Assembly (NCBI GenBank): GCA_036250225.1
Contig: JAPZLL010000010.1
Location: 372,001 to 436,000, forward strand
Direction: 5' to 3'
Length of the DNA: 64,000 nucleotides
DNA from: Cercophora sp. LCS_1
Taxonomy: Eukaryota > Ascomycota > Sordariomycetes > Sordariales > Lasiosphaeriaceae
Below, piece by piece: positions 18,970 to 30,947 of the stretch. A program made the translations under genes and the position numbers. Each line of letters opens with the position of its first letter. The stretch's first letter is position 1. The notes under the pieces are model-generated. The model did not search any database and was not told the origin of the DNA. It saw only the letters and a program-made list of their open reading frames with translations.

Positions 18970-21205
18970 CTAGCACCCCGAAGCAACCTTGCAATCCAAC
19001 ACTGCAGTTTGACCACCCTGGACCGCCTCGATCGCTTTCCTCAATGCCTCCTCCAGCTCTGCCGCCTTGTCGACCCGAGCCGCGTACAGGTCCCCGCCCG
19101 CTGCCGCCTTTGCAATGCCCGCATAGTCTGGCACGGGGTCGAACGAGATGTTGATCTCTTCGTTGGTTGCTTTAGACCCGAGCCCATCGGGGTGGACCAG
19201 CAGGAGTGATTTGCGGGGGGCGTTCCAGCCTGCCGGACCGTTATTAGCCACGAAGATCGAGGGGCAAATAGGGGGCGGAGCTGACTTACCCTTGTTGTTC
19301 AGGATGATGGTCAGGACGGGAATATTATAGCGCTTTGCAATCCAGTAGACGCTGCCGGGCACGGAAAACAGGTAGGTTCCGTCCCCGACGATCTGTACGA
19401 CAAACTTGCCCTTCTCCTCACCCTTCAGCTTGGCTTCGTGTTCCGAGGCCAGCTTGATGCCCAACGTACCGCCACCAGACCAGCCGAGCCCACCACCGCC
19501 ACAGTTGATCCAGTGTCCTGGGATCTTGGGCTGAATGTTATCATGGACAAAGCCCGTATTTGTTACGGCCTCAACAGACCAGATGGTGTCGGCGGGGCAC
19601 AGTTCCCGCAGTTTTGTGCAGAGATGCCCTGTCCCGAACCCTCCATCGCTCAACGGCTGTGCGGCGGCTGCGATCTTGTCAAGGCGTTCCTTGTGCGACA
19701 CTTCCAGCGCCTTCCACCTTTTGTCCACCTCTTCGCCCGCCAGCTGGGATTTGAGGACCTCATCACCCTTGAGTGCGGACAGAATTTGCTGCACCGAAGT
19801 CAAAGCATCTGCCCGATACCGTGCCTGGGCCTCGATGTAAAAGACCGGCATCACTTGCTTCAAGGGATCGACATCGATGTGGAAGATCTTGGCGTCGTCC
19901 TTTGGCTTGCACAGTGTCGGGATCCATGGGACGTCGCAGTCCAACACCACAATCGCGTCCGCCGTCCGAATCGCATCCTCGTTACCGTACCGAAGTCCAA
20001 GCCATCCCGGGTGATCGGCGGGGAAGCACATATCGCTACCACCGGTATCGAGAACACGCAACCCCTTGACGGTGTTCGCAAGCTCGACCAGCGCCGGCGG
20101 CACCGCTTGGTTCCGCCCAGCGTATCCGGTGATCAGCAAGGGCTCCTTTGCGCCGGCTAGTGCTTCCGCGATTTCCCGAACGGCCGGCTCCGGCAACCCG
20201 CCCAGCTCCACCGGCTTCCACTGCTCTTGGCGAATCTCATATGGCTGAATGTCCATCTCCAGCACCTCTCGCGCACCGCACAGATACACAGGCCCCTGCG
20301 GTGCTGAGAGGGCAAACTGCAACGCCCTGTTGACCATCTGCTTGACATTGTGGCCGGTTTTGAGCTCGGCAGAATACCTGCAGTACTGGGCGACAATCTG
20401 CTTCTGGTCGGGGACATCTTGGATCCAGTGGATGAACTCGGTTCGGGATCCTCGCATCTCACCCTCTTGAGTAAAGGGCGACAGTCCGGCAAACAACAAA
20501 ATGGGTGCGCGCCCGGCGCTGGCGTTATGGACTGCGGCGCCAAGCCCTTGGGTACCAACGTCAACATGTACGATCACACACTGCGGCTTGCCGGTGAGAC
20601 GCGCATAGCCGTCGGCCATGGACATGGCCACCATCTGCCAAGTCGTCAGCAACAGTCTCCCAACACGGGGAATGGCGAGCAAGCACCTCATTTGGGCATG
20701 TAATGATCCGTGGGAAGCGGTCCGGCTTCTCGCGCGCGCCCTTGACCATGGCTTCGATGATACTGGGATGGTCCGATCCCAGGTTTACAAAGCAGTGGGT
20801 GACCCCGGCGTCCCATAGTGCCTCAAAGAAGGCGAACGACGTCGTGTACATCTTGCCGGGCTTCTGGATGGTTGTTGAATACTCCCGATGCTGTCCCCGG
20901 AATCTCTGTTGGAGCGGGCGCTGACGAGGATTCAACACGGCTTCAAGCCCGAGGGTGGCGGCAGTGTCTCTGGGTTTTATGGCGATGCTGTTTCTGCTGG
21001 TGCCGCTGCTCGGGTAAATGGGGCCCGCGGTATCCCCGTGGGGACGGGCTACAGTGCTGGAGAAGGTGTTCCCCTTGGGTGCAGCGCCGATGGCGGCTAT
21101 AGATACGGCACCGCGACGCGGATGCGAGTGGGTACCCCTGATGACGGCGAAGGCCCTAGCCGCCGTTGCTCCAGGCGGGGTTGGGCGCAGCAACGGTGGC
21201 GGCAT
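18970..21205 (-). CDS. Mitochondrial thiamine diphosphate-dependent enzyme, acetolactate synthase-like
   Basis: ThDP enzyme of the IlvB/benzoylformate decarboxylase superfamily; the actual substrate is unknown. Inferred exons: 21205-20687, 20634-19290 and 19229-18970. The join is in frame and gives 707 residues. The first about 135 residues are rich in Arg/Ser/Ala/Pro and end with a mitochondrial-type site (RFRGQHREYSTT) just before the conserved start of the enzyme. Pyr domain: CPNE|MVAMSMADGYARLTGKPQ, where the Glu at the splice is the expected ThDP-activating Glu. Central domain follows. PP domain: VGDGTYLFSVPGS, then ILNNKGWNAPRKS, matching the GDGxx(25-30)NN metal/ThDP motif. The second intron is 60 nt, stop-free and in frame, so a retained form would add 20 residues inside the cofactor motif; the spliced form fits the family. 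Confidence 0.87.
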
Positions 21206-22865
21206 TGCGGCAAGTGAGAAAGTGGGATGGGGTGCAGTGCCGCTCGGCTGCCAGTGATTCGCCAATTCTTGGGGATCTGGGGTTTAAGGTCGGCGCCCGA
21301 TCAAGGTCCGCTGCTGATCCACCGGTCCCAACTAGTTTGTGCAGGCGAGCCGGAACAACTGGATAGGCCGGCGCGGAGGTGAGTCCCGGAGTTCCTTTTC
21401 CTGATGCTGTCTCGTCGTTTTGTTCAAATGGCTTGTGCCTTGTTCTTTTGAACCTCGACGCCACAAGACCCTGCCGCTTGCCAAGACTGGACCTGAAGGG
21501 GACCTGAGAGGCTGTCGCGTGCTGGACTCGACGCATGTGACAAAGGAAATAACAAGACGGTCAGGAGCAGTAAATGGGCGAATAATGGTTAAACAAAGCA
21601 TGTCCACCAACACGCCCTATTTATGACAAGCTCACTGATAGCGGGGACTGGTAAGCCGTAGTCCGAGCTTCTCGGCTTAAGAGGCTCCTCATGACGTCTG
21701 TTCCGTATATCGATGCGGTAGCGCGTCCTAGGGATCAACTGACCGCAACTTGACTGGTAATGGCGCGGCCTCGTTGGTTTCAGGGGACACCAGTTACATA
21801 ACAGCGTCCCGCCCAATCCCCGGGACCGGTGCCCTGTGCGGTGGCCTGTCGGATCCGATGTTGAGAAGGCGGCGGGGCGGGTCTTGAGCCGAACGCCACG
21901 GCCCTCCTCCTGCTCGAACTGCAACTTTGACATGCCGGGGCGGGCGCTTTTGAAGATTGGACATAAAATCGGGGTGCGAGTGGCCATTTACATGTCTTTT
22001 AATGATTTTCTCAATTTTACAATGCCGGCATCAACACTCCTTCCCTTCCACAGGCCAGTGGGCCGGTGCCCCGCGCAGGCGCCGAGAGAGACAAGGGTTC
22101 CTCCAAGTTGGAGAGCCGCTGATTTCCGGCCTCCAATTTCTTCCCGCTGCGCCTGTCAAGCATCGGAGCCGCGACTGGCCGGCCAGCGCTCCCTTGCTTC
22201 CTCCACCGCTTCTGCGGGGTATCCATCCGTATCTTAGCGTCAAGGTCGTGATCAACCGGAACACCCCTAACCCTCGTTCACCCCCTGTCGTCAACATCCC
22301 TCACTGTTTGTCACATGTTCGAGCAAGGAAGAAACTCCCGAGAGGGTCAGGGTTTGGAGGGCAGATCCGCTTGTGGCAGTAGTTTTCACTTCCGCCAAAG
22401 ATCAGTCGCTGTTGGAGGTTGGGCCCACCCGGCGCTGCTCAGCCAACCCCCAGGGGAACCAAACATTTTACCGACCATCAGCGCCGAGACAATTCCCACC
22501 ATCTTTCCCAACTCTCAACATTCCAGCAACGTCTGATATATCCTCTGATTCAAGCCAGCCACCCTCATGGCGACCAGGCACACCGACCTGATTGGACCAC
22601 CCGGCCACACCACGGCGTCCAAAATCCCATACCTTGGCACCATAGCATTTCCAATGCCCATCATCCCACTCCCCACCTTCAGCAATGCGATCTCGAGAAA
22701 GAGCAAGAATGGACTGACAGGCATCACCAACCGCCGTGGAGGTCCCTAACCACCCGATCATCCTTTTTCTTCAACGCATAAATAGATAGACCCATTCTCA
22801 GCTTCATCCGCCATTCTCTCACTACATCCCAACCCATCCAACGCCTTACACTCCTAAGCGCAAAA
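21206..22865. other. Intergenic region, no gene seen
   Basis: 1.66 kb between divergent genes. A TATA-like CATAAATAGATAG lies at about 22778, 80-90 bp before the small ORF at 22866. I see no other supported gene. Confidence 0.4.
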
Positions 22866-23072
22866 ATGAAACTGGCACTATTCATCCTACCGTTCGCCCT
22901 CGCAGCCGCAGTCCCCTTCAACACAAACGCCAAGACAGACGCAACACCCGCTCTCCTCAACGCAATGCACGTCCTCAACGACACCATCACAACCACCAAT
23001 ACACAACAGCCGCGACAGCTCAGTTACTCACCATTCGAGGACTTTTCCGGTCCACCTTTCCGCACGTGCTAG
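22866..23072 (+). CDS. Possible small secreted peptide (68 residues)
   Basis: ATG in a good fungal context (CAAAAATGA), about 85 bp after a TATA-like element. The product starts with a signal peptide (MKLALFILPFALAAAVPF). The remaining 50 residues are Thr/Asn-rich and hydrophilic, ending in a single Cys. No family recognised. Its last 49 bases lie antisense to the final coding exon of the methionine-type permease, so either the genes overlap tail to tail or this ORF is shorter than shown or not a gene. Confidence 0.38.
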   Translation: MKLALFILPFALAAAVPFNTNAKTDATPALLNAMHVLNDTITTTNTQQPRQLSYSPFEDFSGPPFRTC

Positions 23073-25821
23073 ATTGGGAAGTCAGGTGAGGCAAGGATGA
23101 AGCAACTGGAAGGAACTCTTACCTTATACCTGACCCTCTCGCTACCATCAGAAAGGACCTCGATCTGCGCCTCGACCGCCCAGCCAAGCAAGGGCCAGAA
23201 CTTGAACCAGTACATCCAATAGAGCGTCCCAATGATAATGGTAGAGCACCCCACCGTAGGGACAACGAACCATGGAATCGTCGGCGTGACGATGTTGTTG
23301 GGTACAAACGGTGCGATGAGAACGTAGCACAGTGAAGAAACCCAGGCGATTGTGACAATGGGTGATGTGTGGAAACTTGTCCGTTCCTGGACCCATTGAC
23401 TTCCCGGGACCAGCGTGATAAACACCAGACCGCTACCAATAAGAACTTTTTTTTTTCGAGTGCATGTTAGACAATGAACATTGGCTCGCTGAGGAATGAG
23501 TTGTAGAGGCGGTCCAAGTACCTTTGATAATGCTTTGAGCGTAGATGCCGAGATTGGTGACGAAGGGGTACGCATCGCTCGTCCTCGGTCCGACGATGAG
23601 GGCGATGGAAAAGAGCCAGTGGAGAAAGATGCCACCTGTCCATTATTAACAGTGAGGTCAAGGACGGTGACTTTTGCGAGAAAAAAACAGCGAAGCTCAC
23701 CTGTAGGTGTTTTGATGGGCCAGTCGCTTGCGAAGAAACGCCAGAATGGAATGGATCCCTCCTTGGCGATCTCTTGTTTGACTGTGGAGAGAAGGTTTCC
23801 TGTCAGCCGAACGATGGAGAGGGTTGTGACTGGTAAGTTCTTACCACGCGAGTTACAGTATGTTTGAGAAAAAATGTTGCCTAAGATGGAGAGACAGATA
23901 ACGGCAGGGAGAACGCGGGTGACGAAAACACCTGAGCCGTACACCTCGTGAACTGTTAGTCTTTGTGATTCATACCAGTGGACGGGATGGGACATCTTAC
24001 ATTCGTAAAGAAGCTTGCGGCGACGGTGACACCTGAGCTGGCTATTTCCTCCTTGGAAGAGCCAGCAAACTGAGAACACGCGCGGGTGTTGTGTTAGAGC
24101 AATGCCTTCACGACAACTGAGTGTGCAGGCATGATTTGGGCAACTTACATAGGCAACATCCGCCAGGATGTACAGGGCCGTCACGGTTAGGGAAGCCACG
24201 GGGGTCGCCCATTTAAGGGTTCTCGGAGCGTCTTGTATCTCGCTCATGACCTGCCCAACTCAAAAGCTTGTTAGAGACTTGGACCGATCCAACCCAAGGA
24301 CATGTTGCTCAAAGGAGAGGAATGCGTACGTAGTTTGCACTCTCCCATCCTGAATACGAGTATAAGACCTGCATGAGGGCAATAGCAAAGCTGGCGGCAC
24401 GAGAAGCGGCTCCTGGAGGTGCGCCGGGGCAAGCCGTCTCGGCCCTATCAAAGGAAAAAAAGTTGGCAGGCTTCGGGCTGGACATCCTTCCTGCAAGGGC
24501 TGCGAAGCCGGTGCATGTGATGACGATGAGCGTGATGATCTTGAAACAACCGAGCGCGTTACTGATGTAGATGCCGGTCTTTGAGAGAAAGGCGTGGACG
24601 AGACAGACAACTTTTCATGCATCGTTAGACCTCCCACTCCCAAGCAGTTAAAGAAAGAGACGTAGGATACATAGGACGACGCACCCGTGATGGTAGCGAT
24701 GCTGATACCCTTGTTAGTCCACTCGTATGCCAAGGGAGCGGCGGGTAACAGCCCGCCATCTTTGGATCGGCCGCAGTTTTTGGTCGGAGCGGTGGACAGG
24801 CCATTGATGACACGGAGGAGATAAGAGCTACAGTTGATGCTGTTGGCGGCTGGCTGTGCAAAACAGATGAACTCGACTGAAAATATATGTTTGTCAGGGG
24901 AAGTCCGTGAGTGATCATGTTGTCAGGACTGACCGGCGAAGATGCAGGTTGTCCAATACTTCGGACGCCGATATATTCGCTCCAGCTGCAAAACTTCAGT
25001 TGCTCTATCAAGACATGGATTGCAATCCAACTAACGCACATAATTCTTTTCTCCGCCAGACCTTGGTAGTGTTGTGCCGAGTTCTATGTAAGCAAGCAGT
25101 CTGCATGTATTGTATTGTACCTTGTCGTCAATGCCAAGTCTGAACCAAGATGACGGGGCGGCATCTTAACCGCTGTTCATCCATACGGCCCCCGATGGTT
25201 AGAAAACACATGACGACAATATGGGGATGACGACAAGACACAAACCAAAAGCACATGATCCCGCCAATGACCCAAAACAATAGGGCCGTGCCGACACTGT
25301 TTGTGGCCTGCATGATTGTGGACGGTGTCGAAAAAATGCCAGTCCCAACCTAGGGTAGGCATCATGTGCGTATTTCGCATGGTCGAGACCAGGCGAGACC
25401 TTCACCCTACCCGCAGGAGGGTGTTTCAGTGCCAAGAAAAGGACGGCGAAGGCGGGAAATTTCGTGCCTGTGGCGCCAGGCTTCAGTCAGAAAACCAGTC
25501 CACCACCAATTAGGCTTCACGCGGACGTTTCGCTCCGCCCCGCCTGCATAGGTAGCCTTATCGTGACACCTCCAGCAATTGAACACGCAGTTCCTTCCCC
25601 GCACGCCCAGACGACACCACAGTTGCAGTTTGTGCTCGTCAAATTATGCAACATGCAGAGGCGCCCATGGAGGAGGTTTTAATTATCGTCCAGGCTAAGG
25701 TACCGACCTGTTTAACGTCATCAACTCGTCGATCCCAAGAGGTTGTGGGGCCTTCAACGTTGATACAATTGCACTGTGGTTGAAAGCTTGAAAGGAACGA
25801 TCGAGCTGTTCGGTCGCTCAC
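23024..25821 (-). CDS. Amino-acid permease, high-affinity methionine permease (MUP1) type
   Basis: Plasma-membrane APC-superfamily transporter, by motif most like fungal Mup-type methionine/cysteine permeases. I infer 14 coding exons: 25821-25708, 25480-25406, 25349-25255, 25100-25040, 24985-24934, 24876-24685, 24610-24330, 24250-24149, 24069-24001, 23944-23845, 23781-23701, 23635-23522, 23445-23123 and 23068-23024. Phases are continuous over 567 codons plus stop. Diagnostic motifs: VGTGIFSTPSTIMQATNSVG (helix 1), LPRSGGEKNY, CFAQPAANSINCSSY, SYSGWESANYVMSEIQDAPR and the C-terminal WMYWFKFWPLLGW. The last intron (23069-23122, 54 nt) has a CTGAC branch point and replaces an earlier stop. Weak points: the first exon has no ATG (its apparent Met codon is GTG), so the true start is upstream or the first two exons are wrong; the exon at 25100 is also tentative. 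Confidence 0.82.
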
Positions 25822-26463
25822 GTTTTACGAGGCAGCTGAGGGCACAGGACCTTCCTTGACAATTATCAGCCTCACAAGTCACTGAAAAAGGTCAACCCAT
25901 GCCGATAACTTGCAGCCGCCAGCAAACCACGTTCAGTTGTATCCCGTGCAGGACTTCCTCTTTGTGATGGGTAAGTAAAAGTTCACGGTCTGGTACCACC
26001 CCTGTAAAGCCAGGGTAATTACAGGGTATTTTGCTGTGAGAGCTGAGAAATTTGGGGCGTTTTTGCTGGCAGGGGTGGTACCTGACATGGGGGTTTTACT
26101 TTTGCTCGCACCCGCAGTAGGAGATTATCGACAGAATGCGCCTGTCGGTGGCTAGCTGGGGCGTCGTGAGGGGTTATCAGCCAACATGTGCGGCAGCCAT
26201 CGGGCGGGCTGAGTGGAAGTTGAATGGCAGGCTCCGTTTTTGAGGCTGCAGCTGCACATCGAGCGCCGTGGCTGGCTACTCGCCCAGACGGGATGGGATT
26301 TGCGAAAAGAGGCGTTCTGAAGCAAGCTGCACCGCGCGCAGCGAGAAGAGGGGTTGCAGGTTTCCGCGCCTCTCCCACTCCCACTCCCGACTCTCTGTTA
26401 TATCTGGGCGGCCCGATCATCTAGACTACGTTCCAGATTTCGGTTTGCAGCACAACCGCCATC
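25822..26463. other. Intergenic region between divergent permease and laccase
   Basis: Shared upstream region. It may contain the missing start exon of the permease. No other coding signal seen. Confidence 0.4.
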
Positions 26464-28808
26464 ATGACGCTCATCCAGCGGATGTGGACCGCTGTAACCG
26501 CCTTTCTCGGATATGCCAGTGTATCCCCTCTCCCCGCAAACATCCCGGTGGCCGACCAGATTCCCCTGGTAGTTCCCGACAGAAGTCCGAAGCATGAGCG
26601 ACCTGGACCCATTTTCAAGCCGCCGGGTGGTATCCCGGGAGGCGACGGATCGGACTTTGTCTGCGACTACCGCAACATGGTGGGCTGGCAAGCATGCTCA
26701 GAAGCCGACAACCGCCAATGCTGGCTCAAAGACACGCAGAGCAGCGATACGTTCGACATCTTCACCAACTACGAGGGCGTCAAGCCCGATGGGGGCCCTC
26801 TGATGCCAACAGGAATCCTTCGTCAGTACAAGCTCATCGTTACAGACCAAGGTATCAACGCCGACGGAATGGACTTCCCCGAGGGCAAAGTTTTCAAGAG
26901 TTCGCCAGGAGACACGGGCTTCAACGACATCAACTACCCAGGTCCCTGGATTCAGGCTTGCTGGGGCGACATCATTGAGGTCACCGTGGTCAACAATCTC
27001 ACCCACAACGGCACCAGCATCCACTGGCACGGGCTCAGGCAGTGGCTCACGATGCACATGGATGGTGTCAACGGCATCACCCAGTGTCCCATCCGGCCTC
27101 GTGACATCTTCGTCTACAGGTTTAACGCCACACAATACGGGTCTTCGTGGTACCACTCGCATTACTCCATCCAATATGCTGACGGCTTGGTTGGCCCCAT
27201 TGTAAGCTCAAGCCCCCATCAATACAATCCCAGAGAGAGAAAGGGAGACGACTAACACATCCGAGACCATCCACGGGCCGACCTACCAGCCTTATGACAT
27301 TGCCCCTGACATGCCACTGCTCATTACCGACTGGTGTAAGTGCAATGCGAGACGCTGCGACACAGTGGGACTGACTCTTCCATAGTGCACAACAGCGCCT
27401 TCGAAGCCATAACAACCAATCACTTCAAAAACACGACAATTCTACTCAACGGGGTTGGTGACATTACCAAGTGGTCAGGCAGTTCCGCAGATGCAACGGT
27501 CGACGTCGCCCAGATCCGAGCTCCCTACACGCTCAACTTCCAAGCAAACTCGAGCAAGCCGCTCAGGTACCTCCTTCGAGTCATCAACACCTCCTTTAGC
27601 ACCACTTTCGTCTTTTCCATCGACAACCACAAGCTGGAGGTGGTAGGTGCCGACTTTGTGTCCATCCAAAACTACAGCACCTCGGGCATCCTCGTCGGGA
27701 TTGGTCAGCGATACCACGTCATTGTGACAGCCGATCCCCAGCCCAACGGCAACACTCCCATCCCAACAGACGGTAATTTCTGGATCCGGACGACCATTCC
27801 TGAGGATTGCACAGGGTTCGACCCGCCAAATAATCCGGCCTACGAGCAGACAGGCATTGTCCGCTATGATCCCCTGAGTACAACTTCACCCACCTCAACC
27901 CGCTGGCTCGACCTTGACATAACATGCACCGATGAGCCCTACGATAAACTTATTCCTGTCGTGGAGTGGACAGTTGGGAACCCAGCAAATGGTCCCGACG
28001 GACAAACAGCAATCGTCAAATTCAACAGCAGCGGGGGGACAGACGCTTTTCGCTTGGCGCGCTTCGCCATCAATCCAGACAATTATACACAGTGGACGCC
28101 GTTCCAGATTGACTATGGCGATCCGATGTTCTTGAATTTGAATCAGACGGTCGGGTGGAAGGACAATCTTGTTGTCATTCCTGAGGATTATGGCCCCGAA
28201 GACTGGGTAAGTTTGTCACTGCCGTGGCGTGTGGGTGACCTGGTACACGTGAGCGTCTGCTGACAATATGTAGGTGTACTTCACCATCTACGATGATGGG
28301 GAGACGAGTCCCCATCCGGTAAGCTTCTCTCTCTCTCTCTCCCTCTCTCTCTTCTCTTCCTCTTTGGGTTTGCTTCGATGAAATTCTCTGATACGCCTTT
28401 TCCCCGTAGATCCACCTCCACGGTCACGACTTTGCCATCCTGCAACAGTCCTCTGCCTCGCTCACAGATGACACTGTGTTTACCCTCAACACCCAAAACC
28501 CGCCACGGCGCGATGTCGTCCTGCTTCCCAGTGGTGGCTTCGTCGTCATCGCCTTCAAGACGGACAACCCCGGCAACTGGCTGCTGCATTGCCACATTGC
28601 CAAGCATGCGGCCGAGGGCCTAGGTTTTCAGATTCTGGAGCGTCGCGAGGCTGCTGTGGAGATATGGCCGTCCCTGGATCAGTCGGCTGCGCTGACCGAG
28701 GCCACCAGAGTGTGCGAGAACTGGCGGGATTGGCAGGCTAATTGCACCAACTGGGCCGACCAATGCCAGGTCCCTCCTCGGCCATTTCAGGATGATTCGG
28801 GAGTTTGA
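26464..28808 (+). CDS. Laccase-like multicopper oxidase, secreted
   Basis: Four-copper oxidase that oxidises phenols while reducing O2 to water. Exons 26464-27201, 27266-27335, 27386-28206, 28274-28318 and 28410-28808 join in frame to give 690 residues, longer than typical ascomycete laccases because of a long N-terminal part. A moderate signal-like segment (TAVTAFLGYASVSPLPA) follows the start. Copper motifs are all present: SIHWHGLRQW, WYHSHYSIQ, HPIHLHGHDF (completed by the fourth splice) and HCHIAKHAAEGL. The last usually reads HCHIAWH, so Trp is replaced by Lys; the axial position is Leu. The protein stops exactly at DDSGV, the C-terminal plug sequence that mature ascomycete laccases expose only after removal of a propeptide. 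Intron 4 contains a (TC)n tract. The role (melanin, lignin, detoxification) cannot be told. Confidence 0.92.
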
Positions 28809-30947
28809 ATAAGTTGGGAGGGTACCTCTACTTGATTGATGGATGGCTAGGGATGGGTGCTCGCAAGTCCCTGATACGCGAGCGGATCGAGCTCTTGCTG
28901 ATGTCGTGTCGTCATTGCTGAACGGCATTGAAGTTTGGACATTACTACGTACCTACAGGCAGATCATAATCCAATCATCAATCAGTGTCTAGCCATCACT
29001 TAGTAATGAAGGCTCCAATGCGTCGTTTCTACCATCCAATTATTGCCGTCTTTGGGCAACAACATCAATGTAATGTTTATCAGGGTTTGTCAGAGGAAGT
29101 GACCCAAAGCTAGACCTTGCACAGGTTCGGTCATCGTTGCAGGCATTGTCCATTGCCAGAAAAAAAATAAAAGAACGCGCTCCGTGTCCACCTGGAAGCT
29201 CTATCCCCTACAAAGTCCATCCGCATCAATGAGAATATAGCCTAGTTTTATCTTGGAACTTGACGAGGCACACTAGAAGAAAGTGTTGCACGACCAATAT
29301 GGCCGTCACCGCCAAATTTGTCGCTTAGGGTGTTCAATACAACGCCAGTTTTCAAGGTCATGAGGTGACGATTTGGGAATTGAGACTCTTGATCAGTCTA
29401 ACGAGACTAAGGCAGGTCTCGTCAACCCTTGCATGACGTCTGGAGAAGAGGACAAGGGGATACAGGCTTGGCTCACCGCTGGAATGGTGAATACGGGTCT
29501 ATTTAGCTAGCTAGTGACAAGGAGGAAAACAGAAAGGAAAGACCAACAGTCGAAGAGAAGCTCCAGAACTTTCCAGGCAACAGCGTATGGCTGGCAATAC
29601 GAGTTGCGGCTCAGGTTAGCACCTGCGTTAGGGTCATGCTCGCGTTCATCCGCTTCTCATCAACCGATTATACCAAGAAGCCCCGATGGAAGAGGCTTAG
29701 CTGCGCCGAGGTTTTTTTCAACTCGCCGGCTTATCTCGATTCAGTGAAAAGCCGAGATATCTTGGCAGGGCAGGATGGCACTCCATTCAGTTGGCGTGAC
29801 TAGCCTTCGATGTCCATGCAACGTAGCGGCCGCCCACGTTCGGGTTCCTCGGGGGACCCGCGCGGGCCAGGATGTCTTCAACGCACTTATGCTGATCGGA
29901 TCTCAGCTTATTTTTGATTACCAACTCAACAGGCGCGCGCTTGTGAAGCCGAGTCAAGTCACCACTCTGCTCCCATCCGGGGCAGTTTACAGGCGGCGGC
30001 CGAGCGAACCCGCTCGCGAACCAGCTAAGCAGCCTTTGGACACTCTGGGAATTTCCAGACGCATTGCATATCTATTGATCATCCAGTGGGGACAGACGCC
30101 GGCTGGTGAAACTTCAAAAGCCCACTTCTGAGGAAACCATCGCGCTGTTTTTCCTCTTTTCGGATTTCCGTTGACCGGGTTTCCGATCCAAACTGCCGCA
30201 GCCGGCTTAGCCCACTGCCTGCTAATAACTTCCCAGCGGCGGAGCGTAAGCGTGCGTCTGACAACATGCTACGCTAATGGACCACAAGATGTTCGTCACA
30301 TTCAGGGGCCGCGAACCACTTTTCAAGGAAGTATTCGGTACCAGTAGAAGAGAGAAGATATATCGACAGTTAGTGAGAGCTCGGAATGTCAAAACGCAGT
30401 CAGACTAGATTTTGCAAACGAGCTACAGCCGAAACGGGACTTGCTGTTTGTCGCCTTTTAGTGAAAGAGGGCCCAGCCCCATGACAGGGGGCCTAGTAAC
30501 TCACTATCACCAACACGATCCTTCGCAACTAGACAATGTTTAGGGTCACATCGCCCCGCTAAATCCCGACGGAGAGATAAGCTCGCAGAAGTACGAGTGG
30601 CATCATGGTCTTGACCGCTGTTTGGTATACCTTGATAAATTGGTGATTTCTGGAACATGAGAGGAAAGGGATCTAGGGCTGTGCCCGGCCCGGCGGCACT
30701 AGATAAAACTTGGTATGCCGTCCGATACCCTAGTTCAACACCGAATTCCACGATCACTAGTTCTCCACTTGCACCATTCGCCTGGTAAAACAGCCCAAGC
30801 CTGTTACAAGTGGGTGGGTCGGTAAGCAGGGCCTGTGTCTTCCATATATATATAAAAATACTATGGCGTTGTTCCTTTGTCTCTCCCGTCCCATCGGCTG
30901 CGCGCCGTAGCTGCTTTTTACCCCCATTTACGATACCGGACGGCCAC
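28809..30947. other. Intergenic region, no gene seen
   Basis: 2.1 kb. Short ORFs only, no motif or codon pattern I can support, and no terminal inverted repeats noticed. Confidence 0.4.

Noticed and set aside
23069..23072. CTAG palindrome serving as stop codon for two convergent genes
   Set aside because: A canonical 54-nt intron with a CTGAC branch point moves the permease stop to 23024, so the shared stop disappears in the better model.
29000..30900. Search for a transposon in the 2.1-kb gene-free stretch
   Set aside because: No terminal repeats, transposase or reverse-transcriptase motifs were seen.
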